64,000 nt of DNA from Chryseobacterium lathyri (GTDB lineage Bacteria; Bacteroidota; Bacteroidia; Flavobacteriales; Weeksellaceae): assembly GCF_030812195.1 (NCBI RefSeq), contig NZ_JAUSSF010000001.1, positions 930,001 to 994,000 of the forward strand, read 5' to 3'. Under the pieces are notes generated by a model. The model did no database searches and was not told where the DNA came from. It worked only from the letters and a program-made list of their open reading frames with translations. The translations under genes and the position numbers were made by a program. Each line of letters begins with the position of its first letter. Position 1 is the stretch's first letter. Below are positions 28,492 to 36,460 of this stretch, in pieces.

Positions 28492-29688
28492 ATGGATAAA
28501 CTTTCAGATAGAGTAAAAAGATTAGGTTACTCACAGACTTTCGTAATGTCCAACAAAGCAAGAGAAATGAAGGCCGCCGGCATTGACGTGATCAGTCTTA
28601 CTCTTGGTGAACCGGATTTCGATGTTCCGGACAATATCAAACAGGCTGCTTTTGATGCGATTAACCAGAATTACAGCCACTACTCTCCTGTTCCTGGGTT
28701 TCTTGAACTTCGTGAAGCAGTAGCTTTTAAATTAAAAAGAGACAACAACCTTGAATATAAGTCATCACAGATCTGCGTTTCCAACGGTGCAAAGCAGGCA
28801 ATCTTAAATGTGCTTGCCTCCGTTATCAATGATGGTGATGAAGTATTGCTTCCTGCCCCTTACTGGGTAAGCTATGATGAAATGGTGAAAATGATGGGCG
28901 GAACTTCGGTGATGCTTCCGACTTCTTATGTTACAGATTTCAAGATCACTGCCGAGCAGCTTGAAGAATCCATTACAGATAAAACGAAAGCCATTCTTTT
29001 CAGTTCTCCGTGTAACCCTTCAGGTGGGTATTATACATACGATGAATTAAAATCGATGGCAAAAGTTATTGCCAAATATCCTCATGTGACAGTTATTTCA
29101 GATGAGATCTACGAATACATCAATTATGAAACAAAAACAACATCCATCGCTCAATTCCCGGAAGTATATGAGCAGACTGCAGTAATCAACGGAATGTCTA
29201 AGGCATTTGCAATGACAGGATGGAGAATCGGGTATTCTGCCTGTCCGGAATGGCTGGCTAAAGCTTGCGAAAAGGTTCAGGGACAAATGACCAGCGGAGC
29301 GAATACAGTGGCGCAGAGAGCTTCTATTACTGCCTTAAAAACAGACCCTTCTGAGTATAAATACATGATCGATGCTTTCCAGAAAAGAAGAGATCTTGTC
29401 TATGATCTGATGAAAGAAATTCCAGGATTTAAAGTTGTGCTTCCAAAAGCTGCATTTTACTTCTTCCCGGACATTTCCTACTATGTTGGAAAAACACTGA
29501 ACGGTACTGAAATTAAAGATTCAGATGATTTTGCGATGTTCTTACTGGAAAATGCTCATGTTGGATGCGTAGGCGGTGTTTCTTTCGGAAGTCCCGAATG
29601 CATCCGCTTTTCTTATGCAGCTTCTGAAGAAGATCTGAGAGAAGCAATGAAGAGAATTAAAGATGTGTTGGCGCCGTTCAATTCATAA
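28492..29688 (+). CDS. Class I aspartate/aromatic-type aminotransferase
   Basis: 398 residues from ATG 28492. PLP-dependent transaminase of fold type I: PLP lysine in NGMSKAFAMTGWRIGY, FSSPCNPSGGYY block, and C-terminal CIRFSYA arginine binding the substrate carboxylate. It resembles the aspartate aminotransferases of thermophiles and flavobacteria; exact amino donor not certain. Own promoter and terminator. Confidence 0.9.
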   Translation: MDKLSDRVKRLGYSQTFVMSNKAREMKAAGIDVISLTLGEPDFDVPDNIKQAAFDAINQNYSHYSPVPGFLELREAVAFKLKRDNNLEYKSSQICVSNGAKQAILNVLASVINDGDEVLLPAPYWVSYDEMVKMMGGTSVMLPTSYVTDFKITAEQLEESITDKTKAILFSSPCNPSGGYYTYDELKSMAKVIAKYPHVTVISDEIYEYINYETKTTSIAQFPEVYEQTAVINGMSKAFAMTGWRIGYSACPEWLAKACEKVQGQMTSGANTVAQRASITALKTDPSEYKYMIDAFQKRRDLVYDLMKEIPGFKVVLPKAAFYFFPDISYYVGKTLNGTEIKDSDDFAMFLLENAHVGCVGGVSFGSPECIRFSYAASEEDLREAMKRIKDVLAPFNS

Positions 29689-29723
29689 CTAAATTGAATG
29701 AAAATCAATATAAAGTAAACAAA

Positions 29724-29750
29724 AAGCTCTGGTTTCAGGGCTTTTTTTCT
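29724..29750 (+). terminator. Terminator after the aminotransferase gene
   Basis: AAGCTCTG / CAGGGCTT stem (one G-T pair), GTTT loop, then a T run. Confidence 0.8.
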
Positions 29751-29796
29751 TTGGATCCATTAAAAACAATTATAGATTTTATTTATCGATACTCAT

Positions 29797-29827
29797 TTGT
29801 TCAATAGATAGAATATTTATATATTTG
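29797..29827 (+). promoter_or_regulatory. Peroxiredoxin promoter (TTG-20-TAnnTTTG)
   Basis: TTG at 29797-29799 and TATATTTG at 29820-29827, 20 bases apart, match the Bacteroidota housekeeping promoter. The start codon follows 32 bases later. Confidence 0.75.
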
Positions 29828-29859
29828 CACAAGAAAATTTAATATAAAAACAGAAAATT

Positions 29860-30492
29860 ATGTCTTTAGTAGGAAAAAAATTCCCAAATGTAACAATCGA
29901 TGCTATGTCTGAAATGGGTGATGATCTTAGAATCAACGTCCTTGAAGAAGCTACTTCTAACCAACAAAAAGTAATTTTATTCTGGTATCCGAAAGATTTC
30001 ACTTTCGTATGTCCTACAGAGCTTCACGCTTTCCAGGATGCTTTAGGCGAATTCGAAAAAAGAAACACTAAAGTAATCGGTGCTTCTTGTGATACTAACG
30101 AGGTACACTTTGCATGGTTGAACACACCAAAAGATAACGGAGGTATCGAAGGAGTAACTTACCCGCTTTTAGCTGATACTCACAGACAACTGGCAAACAT
30201 CTTAGGAATTGTAGATCAGGATTTCGAATACAATGAAGATGGAGAGGAAACTTTCACAGGTTCTAATGTAACGTACAGAGCAACATACCTAATTGACGAA
30301 ACAGGAAAAATTTTCCATGAGTCTGTAAATGATATGCCTCTTGGAAGAAACGTGAAAGAATATTTAAGACTTATCGACGCTTACACACACGTTCAAAAAC
30401 ATGGTGAGGTATGTCCTGCCAACTGGGAAGAAGGAAAAGATGCAATGAAAGCAGACAGAACTTCTACAGCAGAATACTTAGCTAAGAACTAA
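29860..30492 (+). CDS. 2-Cys peroxiredoxin (AhpC/Prx1 type)
   Basis: 210 residues. Reduces hydrogen peroxide and organic peroxides. Peroxidatic Cys51 in FTFVCPTE, resolving Cys185 in EVCPANW; typical 2-Cys layout. A thioredoxin-like gene with WCGNC follows after 140 bases and may reduce it. No ahpF is nearby, so the electron donor is inferred from context only. Confidence 0.93.
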   Translation: MSLVGKKFPNVTIDAMSEMGDDLRINVLEEATSNQQKVILFWYPKDFTFVCPTELHAFQDALGEFEKRNTKVIGASCDTNEVHFAWLNTPKDNGGIEGVTYPLLADTHRQLANILGIVDQDFEYNEDGEETFTGSNVTYRATYLIDETGKIFHESVNDMPLGRNVKEYLRLIDAYTHVQKHGEVCPANWEEGKDAMKADRTSTAEYLAKN

Positions 30493-30504
30493 AATTTAAT
30501 ATAG

Positions 30505-30611
30505 CAATGTAGCAATTACAGTAATGTAACAATATAACAGTGTAACAATGTAACAATATTGAAATTCAATGTTTAATTGTTAAACTGATACATTATTAGA
30601 TTGCTACATTG
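30505..30611. repeat. Inverted repeat enclosing octamer-like tandem repeats
   Basis: CAATGTAGCAAT (30505-30516) and its exact complement (30600-30611) enclose several loose repeats of AACAATGT/AACAATAT. This fills the gap between the peroxiredoxin and thioredoxin genes. It could fold in RNA or be a degenerate intergenic repeat. Confidence 0.6.
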
Positions 30612-30634
30612 TTTATTTTTCTAAAAATAAACTT

Positions 30635-30943
30635 ATGTACACAGAATTAACAGAAGATACTTTACAGAATATCGTGAATGACAATGAAAAAGTAGTTGTT
30701 CAGTACGGTGCAACATGGTGCGGAAACTGCAGAATTATGAAGCCAAAATTCAAAAAACTAGCATCAGAAAACGAAGAAATTCCATTTTTATATGTAGATG
30801 CAGAAAAACTTCCCGAAAGCAGAAAATTAGCAACCGTTGATAACCTTCCTACTTTCGCAGTTTTTAAAAACGGTGAATTAGTGAACCAGGTACAGAGCAA
30901 CCAGGCTGAGAGTTTAATCAATCTTTTTAAAGAAATACAATAA
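30635..30943 (+). CDS. Thioredoxin-family protein
   Basis: 102 residues, a single thioredoxin domain. The active site is WCGNC (Cys29, Cys32) instead of the usual WCGPC, and the cis-proline is in NLPTF. No signal peptide, so cytoplasmic. Its stop shares a base with the next start. Placement after a peroxiredoxin suggests a role in peroxide defence. Confidence 0.88.
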   Translation: MYTELTEDTLQNIVNDNEKVVVQYGATWCGNCRIMKPKFKKLASENEEIPFLYVDAEKLPESRKLATVDNLPTFAVFKNGELVNQVQSNQAESLINLFKEIQ

Positions 30944-31191
30944 TGAAGTTACCCGTAATCCGACAGTTTTATCAGAACCAGACGCCTGAGAATCTTGAAA
31001 AAACATTAGAGGTTTTAGAAAGCTTCTGCGAGTTCAGAGGAACCAGTGAAGAAGATCTGAATGTAGCAGGAGAGCTGATCACAAATATCTGCGGTGCCTT
31101 GGAAGTACATGCCAGCGTTCAGAATGGAATGAGCGAAAAAGACGCTTTAAATTCTTTTGCACAGAAGGTCTTAGGATCCATTGACAAATAA
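30943..31191 (+). CDS. DUF6952-like small protein
   Basis: 82 residues, helical, cytoplasmic, overlapping the thioredoxin stop (TAATG). The pattern (KLPVIRQFYQ, ITNICGALEVHASVQNGM) is what I know as DUF6952, regularly found after this thioredoxin in flavobacteria. One conserved Cys may be functional. Role unknown; redox link inferred from the coupling. Confidence 0.65.
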   Translation: MKLPVIRQFYQNQTPENLEKTLEVLESFCEFRGTSEEDLNVAGELITNICGALEVHASVQNGMSEKDALNSFAQKVLGSIDK

Positions 31192-31379
31192 TTTCTTCAT
31201 TAAATCACTTAAGGTTTAATAGTAAATTATAAAACACAGTACTACTGAGGCTTTCCTCAATACTATATTTTCTCAATTCTTTAATTTCAACTTGAACATA
31301 CGCTTGAAAGCTTCTGTAATATGCCATTGCTGATGCTGTTGCTGCTGTTTATATAAATTAAAGAATCCATTAAAGTCCC

Positions 31380-31473
31380 GGTGACATTTCATCAGGATTT
31401 TTTGGGCTCAAATCGGTAAATGGGAGTGATTGAAAGATTGGAAAACATAAAAAAATCCTGATGAAATATCACC
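31380..31473. repeat. 24-base inverted repeat in a 344-base gap
   Basis: 31380-31403 and 31450-31473 are complementary at 23 of 24 positions and are separated by 46 bases. The rest of the gap (31192-31535) holds a small TGAGG-CTTT-CCTCA hairpin near 31246 and no ORF. It lies between convergent genes, so it may be a bidirectional terminator or the remains of a small mobile repeat. Confidence 0.7.
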
Positions 31474-31535
31474 AGGATCATTATTTATAAAAGATAAATC
31501 TGATTTTTATAATTCTTCACCTTTCATTCTTTATT

Positions 31536-32225
31536 TTAGCTTCTTCTGCTCATCAAGATTCTCAGAATATACCAGAATAGAAGCATAATGGATGCAAAAA
31601 GCTGCAATGAAGCCCCTACATACTGCCCTGTTGTATAGACATTTTTAAGTTTGCTTGTTTCATACAAGATGCTTGCGGAAGCCAAAAGCACCATTCCTAC
31701 AGAGAACCAAAGCCCAAGATTAAATCCAAAAATCGCTCCGGCCACAATCAGCCCTATTGAAAGAAAACCTCCAATCACGATAATATTTCTTAGGAACGAA
31801 AAATCTCTTTTAGAAGTAAACGCTACTGCCGAAAGGCCGGCAAACATAGCAATCGTAAGCATAGCAGCCTGGAAAATGATATTTCCTCCACCCTGCATTC
31901 CTGCTGCAATATAAATCATAGGCATGAAAATCACGGCTTCCAGAATGATATAGAATCCTAATCCAAAATACTGTGTCGTTCTGCTCTGCGAAAGTGACCA
32001 TTTAGAAGCCAGCATCGAGGCCAGCCAGAAAATACCGATAACCAATAGCCATGTGTATTTCTGTCCGAACATCATAGCAATGATCTCTACTGGGACCGTT
32101 TTCAGCAAAATAGTTTCAACCCCGATAAACGCCAGGATTGATAAGGCAACATGCAGGTAAGTTTTTCTGTAAAAAGCTGCTTTTTCCACATCGGAGGAGT
32201 GAGCAACTAAAACATCTGTCATCAT
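31536..32225 (-). CDS. Bax inhibitor-1/YccA family membrane protein
   Basis: 229 residues with seven hydrophobic helices and a short charged N-terminus. BI-1 family members are pH-sensitive calcium leak channels or FtsH-interacting proteins; the role here is not known. The conserved Asp pair of BI-1 at the C-terminus is not obvious. A second Met directly follows the first and either may start it. Confidence 0.82.
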   Translation of the reverse strand: MMTDVLVAHSSDVEKAAFYRKTYLHVALSILAFIGVETILLKTVPVEIIAMMFGQKYTWLLVIGIFWLASMLASKWSLSQSRTTQYFGLGFYIILEAVIFMPMIYIAAGMQGGGNIIFQAAMLTIAMFAGLSAVAFTSKRDFSFLRNIIVIGGFLSIGLIVAGAIFGFNLGLWFSVGMVLLASASILYETSKLKNVYTTGQYVGASLQLFASIMLLFWYILRILMSRRS

Positions 32226-32250
32226 AGTTAGTATTTTTTATTGTTTTAAA

Positions 32251-32694
32251 TTATTTGTCTTTTTTCGCCGGCATCACCCCAATGATCTTTCCATCCTCTT
32301 CAAACACAGCCATAATTACCTCTTTTGAAGAAGGATCTCCTGCATATTTGTAGTTGATGCTTGGCAAACTGGAACCATCCATTAATCTGTGGTATCCTGT
32401 CTTTAAAATTTCCAGCTTTTTATTTACATCAAAGCCTTCTTTTACTTTTTTAAGAACATCGTCTGTAACTATTTCTTTTACCTTATCGGAAAGAAGCACA
32501 TCAACACCTGAACGATCCGGAGCTTTAAGTGCTTCAACAAATTTGAGGAAGTTATCATTATACAGATTAATCTTCTCTTTGCTCAGTTGGGCAGGAATCT
32601 CTTTCTGAACTTTTTCAACCTTCACTCCTGTTACTTTCTGAGCAAACATCAGCTGTGTGGCAAGAACTGTAAGTCCTAAAAATATTTTTTTCAT
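32251..32694 (-). CDS. Exported protein of unknown function
   Basis: 147 residues. Signal peptide (cleavage near LMFAQ). The mature part is basic and helical, ending in a beta segment (EVIMAVFEEDGKIIGVMPAKKDK). Twenty-five bases upstream of the BI-1 gene, so likely one transcript. No family recognised. Confidence 0.65.
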   Translation of the reverse strand: MKKIFLGLTVLATQLMFAQKVTGVKVEKVQKEIPAQLSKEKINLYNDNFLKFVEALKAPDRSGVDVLLSDKVKEIVTDDVLKKVKEGFDVNKKLEILKTGYHRLMDGSSLPSINYKYAGDPSSKEVIMAVFEEDGKIIGVMPAKKDK

Positions 32695-32738
32695 AATCTT
32701 TTTATTATTGGTAAAATAAGTGAGTTAAGATACGAAAA

Positions 32739-33773
32739 TCAGACCATTTCCAAAAACTTCATCGTATCCACATTATCCGCATAGGTATCCAGAGCAGGAT
32801 GCTGTGCCTCCCCAAAAGGAATAGAATCTAATCCAAGCTCGCTTTTTGCTACAATACACTGAATATCCTGCTCATTCTCAGCGATGAAACTTTTCACTTC
32901 ATCCAGAGACGAATATCGGCTGAAATTGATCACGGAAAGCGGACTGAAAAGCTTGTCATCCTCTTTCATCATCACAAAATTATTGTCCCAGAACTTATCC
33001 TGGTTTAGAAGATATACCGCCCTGTTGTAATCATAATTGTTGGCATATTTGTTATGATTGATGATATCCTGGAATCTTACGAAACTCTCAAACAATCTGT
33101 CGATAATAAAGTCCTCCGGAATAAAAACCCTTGTTACATTTCTGCACCCAAGTCCGAAATACCTGAAAATGTCTTCCGCCAGAAGCTGAAGCTCTTCAGG
33201 AGTTTCATCCCCTTTCAAAACAGCTACAGAAGTTCTGTTCTTTCTGATGATGCTCAAATGGTTTTTGAAATAATATTCAAGATATCTTGCTGTATTGTTA
33301 CTTCCTGTCGCAATCACAGCATCAAAGTTTTCCAGTCTTTCAACAAATTCAAACTGTACGGCTCTGCTTGAAAACTCATTCCATTTTTTCAGCAGGAACG
33401 GAATCATCCGTTTATCTTTTGAGGAAAGCTTGATCAATGGAACATGCCCGCTCAGAACGACCGCTATCACATCATGAAATCCGACCAGAGGAATGTTTCC
33501 GGCCAGGATCAATCCTACTCTTTTTGAAGTTTTGGAAACGGAATAGTTTCTAAGCCAGTTATTTATACTTTCTTGGGAAAGCAAACCAGCCCACTCTGCA
33601 AGAGCAAATTTCTGATTCTCAAGGGTAAACCATGGATTTTCTATTTCGGATCTTTTCAGCAATAAGTCAAACTCGGTATCATGATCATTATAATCTGCCG
33701 ATTTTTTTGCTAAAAACTCTTTTATATATGCACTTAACTTAATAAGTCCTAAAACTTGATTTTCAATATTCAT
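32739..33773 (-). CDS. Acyl-CoA reductase, LuxC-like
   Basis: 344 residues. Resembles the LuxC/acyl-CoA reductase family of aldehyde dehydrogenase fold, which reduces acyl-CoA to aldehyde with NADPH; VIATGSNNTARY and the Cys in FGLGCRNVTRVF (likely thioester Cys) support it. Divergent from a ferredoxin gene, an arrangement I associate with flavobacteria. Physiological substrate unknown. Confidence 0.8.
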   Translation of the reverse strand: MNIENQVLGLIKLSAYIKEFLAKKSADYNDHDTEFDLLLKRSEIENPWFTLENQKFALAEWAGLLSQESINNWLRNYSVSKTSKRVGLILAGNIPLVGFHDVIAVVLSGHVPLIKLSSKDKRMIPFLLKKWNEFSSRAVQFEFVERLENFDAVIATGSNNTARYLEYYFKNHLSIIRKNRTSVAVLKGDETPEELQLLAEDIFRYFGLGCRNVTRVFIPEDFIIDRLFESFVRFQDIINHNKYANNYDYNRAVYLLNQDKFWDNNFVMMKEDDKLFSPLSVINFSRYSSLDEVKSFIAENEQDIQCIVAKSELGLDSIPFGEAQHPALDTYADNVDTMKFLEMV

Positions 33774-33801
33774 AATTACTTTTAAATTGGGGAATATTTT
33801 G

Positions 33802-33809
33802 TAATTTTG
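33802..33809 (+). promoter_or_regulatory. -7 box of the ferredoxin gene
   Basis: TAATTTTG fits TAnnTTTG and lies 23 bases before ATG 33833. No TTG at the proper distance. Confidence 0.45.
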
Positions 33810-33832
33810 TGCAAATTTAAAAAAAATTAGCG

Positions 33833-34183
33833 ATGGCTATTAAAATAACTGATGAATGCATTAATTGCGGAGCCTGCGAACCGGAATGCCCAAACAATGC
33901 AATATATGAAGGGGCCGTAGATTGGAAAGCTTCTGAAGGTACCGCTCTTGCAGGTACTGTGACTATGCCGTCAGGACTTACTATAGATGCGGATTCTCCG
34001 CAGGAACCGGTAAGTGATGATGTATATTTCATTGTAACAGATAAATGCACTGAATGTAAAGGATTCCATGAAGAACCTCAGTGTGCAGCTGTCTGCCCGG
34101 TAGACTGTTGTGTTCCTGATGAAGACCACGTAGAATCTGAAGAAACCCTGCTTAATAAAAAAGCATTCTTACACGGTGAATAA
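33833..34183 (+). CDS. Dicluster 4Fe-4S ferredoxin
   Basis: 116 residues. Two [4Fe-4S] motifs: CINCGACEPEC near the start and CTECKG followed by CAAVCPVDCC later, with a longer insert between them, as in YfhL-like and flavobacterial ferredoxins. Soluble electron carrier. May deliver electrons to the neighbouring reductase, but this is guesswork from position. Confidence 0.92.
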   Translation: MAIKITDECINCGACEPECPNNAIYEGAVDWKASEGTALAGTVTMPSGLTIDADSPQEPVSDDVYFIVTDKCTECKGFHEEPQCAAVCPVDCCVPDEDHVESEETLLNKKAFLHGE

Positions 34184-34191
34184 TAAAGGCT

Positions 34192-34220
34192 CCGTCTCAG
34201 CATAATGAGGCGGTTTTTTT
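34192..34220 (+). terminator. Terminator after the ferredoxin gene
   Basis: CCGTCTCA / TGAGGCGG stem (one G-T pair), GCATAA loop, seven T. Confidence 0.85.
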
Positions 34221-34303
34221 AACCATAAATTTGAAGAATCTAGTAAATATCAATAATAAACCGCAAGTCCATAAAATTCTTGCACAACCAAAAAAGTAAA
34301 AAT

Positions 34304-35368
34304 ATGAGCAAAAAGCACAACTTCAGCGCAGGACCATGCATCTTACCTCAGGAGGTATTTGAAAAATCAGCAGAAGCTATTTTAGATTTTAACGGAATCG
34401 GACTGTCTCTCCTTGAAATTTCTCACAGAAGCAAGGATTTTGTTGCTGTAATGGACGAAGCACGTGCCATTGTGAAAAGACTGATGAACCTTGGTGATGA
34501 TTATGAAGTACTTTATTTAGGTGGCGGTGCAAGCCTGCAGTTTGCTATGGTTCCCTACAACCTTCTGAAAGTAGGTGGTAAAGCAGCTTATCTGGATACA
34601 GGAACATGGGCGGCAGGAGCTGTTAAAGAAGCAAAAAAACTGGGGAATGTAGATGTGGTAGGTTCTTCCAAAGAAAAAAACTATTCTTTCATTCCTAAAG
34701 ATTATACGGTAGGATCAGAATACGATTATTTCCACTGCACATCGAATAATACAATCTACGGAACACAGATGAAATCTTTCCCTGAGGTAGATACTTTGAT
34801 GGTTTGCGATATGAGCTCTGACATTTTCTCAAGACAGCTGGATTTTTCTAAGTTTGACCTGATCTATGCAGGAGCTCAGAAAAATATGGGACCTGCAGGA
34901 GTTACTTTGGTGGTTATCAAAAAAGAAATCCTTGGAAAAACAGGAAGAGAGAACATGCTTTCTATTCTGGATTATTCTCAGCATATTTCAAAAGAGTCGA
35001 TGTACAACACACCTCCGGTTTTCCCTGTGTATGCTTCCCTTCTTACTTTACAGTATCTTGAAAAGAACGGGGGAATTGCCGCAGCAGAAGCAAGAAATGA
35101 GGCTAAGGCAAAACTTTTATATGACGAGATCGACAGCAATCCTCTGTTTGAAACATTCTGTGTAAAAGAAGACCGTTCTTTAATGAATGTTTCTTTCAAC
35201 ATCACAGACGAGAGCAAAAAAGAAACATTCGACACGGCATGGAAAGCTGCAGGAATCAGCGGATTAAACGGACATAGAAGTCTTGGCGGCTACAGAGCAA
35301 GTTTATATAATGCTTTACCTATTGAAAGCGTTCAGGTTCTGGTAGATGTTATGAAATCGATCAAGTAA
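34304..35368 (+). CDS. serC: Phosphoserine aminotransferase
   Basis: 354 residues from ATG 34304 (MSKKHNFSAGPC); the longer frame from 34280 adds only 8 residues. Converts 3-phosphohydroxypyruvate to phosphoserine. Family marks: FSAGPC start, PLP lysine in YAGAQKNMGPAG, and the C-terminal GHRSLGGYRASLYNA. Followed by serA and a DUF1015 gene, the usual flavobacterial serine cluster. Confidence 0.96.
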   Translation: MSKKHNFSAGPCILPQEVFEKSAEAILDFNGIGLSLLEISHRSKDFVAVMDEARAIVKRLMNLGDDYEVLYLGGGASLQFAMVPYNLLKVGGKAAYLDTGTWAAGAVKEAKKLGNVDVVGSSKEKNYSFIPKDYTVGSEYDYFHCTSNNTIYGTQMKSFPEVDTLMVCDMSSDIFSRQLDFSKFDLIYAGAQKNMGPAGVTLVVIKKEILGKTGRENMLSILDYSQHISKESMYNTPPVFPVYASLLTLQYLEKNGGIAAAEARNEAKAKLLYDEIDSNPLFETFCVKEDRSLMNVSFNITDESKKETFDTAWKAAGISGLNGHRSLGGYRASLYNALPIESVQVLVDVMKSIK

Positions 35369-35391
35369 TTAAACCCTAAAAAATTCAAAGG

Positions 35392-35470
35392 TTGAAAAAT
35401 TTAGAGCAGTTAATTAAAATTTATTAATTTGCGACCCGATTTAAAATTTTTAAATATCTAAATTTTTCAA
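35392..35470. repeat. Inverted repeat between serC and serA
   Basis: TTGAAAAATTTAGA (35392-35405) is exactly complementary to 35457-35470; with a few mismatches the arms extend to about 22 bases. The 51-base loop holds a TTAATTTG sequence that could be a -7 box of serA. Confidence 0.6.
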
Positions 35471-35491
35471 TCTTTAAATCTAATATAACAC

Positions 35492-36457
35492 ATGAAAGTT
35501 TTAGCAAACGACGGAATCTCGAAAACAGGAGAACTGGCCCTTACGGAAGCAGGATTTGAAGTCCTGCCGAACAGAGTGGCTCAGAATCACGTGATCAATT
35601 TCATTAATGAAAATAACGTGGATATTCTTCTGGTAAGGAGCGCGACGAAAGTAAGACAGGACATGATCGATGCCTGCCCAAGCCTGAAAATCATTGGACG
35701 CGGCGGTATCGGAATGGATAATATTGATGTGGATTATGCAAAAAGTAAAGGCATCAAAGTGATCAATACGCCTACAGCATCTTCAAAATCAGTAGCCGAG
35801 CTTGTTTTCGCACATTTCTTTGCACTGGCAAGGTTCCTTCACGAATCGAACAGACTGATGCCATTGGAAGGAGAAACCCACTTCGACGCCATGAAAAAGT
35901 CATTCAGCAAAGCGTATGAACTTTCAGGAAAAACCCTTGGAGTGATAGGCTTTGGAAGTATCGGCCAGGAAGTCGTGAAAATGGGGATAGCATTAGGAAT
36001 GAAAATTAAGGTGCTTACGAAAAATCCGAAAACAAGAGTTCTTACTCTGGATTTTTTCGACGGACAGAGTCTGAATTTTGAGATCACTTCCACCAATGAT
36101 ATGGATGCTTTCCTTAAAGATACAGACTTCATCAGCATCAATACTCCAAAAACGAATGAATATATTATAGACACGCCTCAGTTTGAAAAAATGAAAGACG
36201 GGGTCTACATAGTAAATACAGCAAGAGGTGGCGTGATCAATGAGGTTACCCTTATAGATTTCATCGAATCTGAAAAAGTAGCGGGAGCCGCACTGGACGT
36301 GTTCGAAAATGAACCGACTCCGGAACTTCCTTTACTGATGAATCCAGCATTGTCTCTTTCTCCTCACGTAGGTGGAAACACCATAGATGCACAGGAAAAG
36401 ATCGGTGCAGAACTTGCAGAACAAATTATTAAGCTACAAAAAGAAACCATAAGATAA
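35492..36457 (+). CDS. serA: D-3-phosphoglycerate dehydrogenase
   Basis: 321 residues. First step of serine synthesis. D-2-hydroxyacid dehydrogenase fold: LGVIGFGSIGQEV nucleotide-binding loop, NTARGGVINE with the catalytic Arg region, and SPHVGGNT with the catalytic His. No C-terminal ACT domain, so no direct serine feedback of the E. coli kind is expected. The DUF1015 start follows by 3 bases. Confidence 0.93.
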   Translation: MKVLANDGISKTGELALTEAGFEVLPNRVAQNHVINFINENNVDILLVRSATKVRQDMIDACPSLKIIGRGGIGMDNIDVDYAKSKGIKVINTPTASSKSVAELVFAHFFALARFLHESNRLMPLEGETHFDAMKKSFSKAYELSGKTLGVIGFGSIGQEVVKMGIALGMKIKVLTKNPKTRVLTLDFFDGQSLNFEITSTNDMDAFLKDTDFISINTPKTNEYIIDTPQFEKMKDGVYIVNTARGGVINEVTLIDFIESEKVAGAALDVFENEPTPELPLLMNPALSLSPHVGGNTIDAQEKIGAELAEQIIKLQKETIR

Positions 36458-36460
36458 AAT

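Noticed and set aside
31246..31259. TGAGG-CTTT-CCTCA hairpin as terminator of the DUF6952 gene
   Set aside because: The stem is only 5 bp and no clean T run follows, so it was not listed as a terminator.
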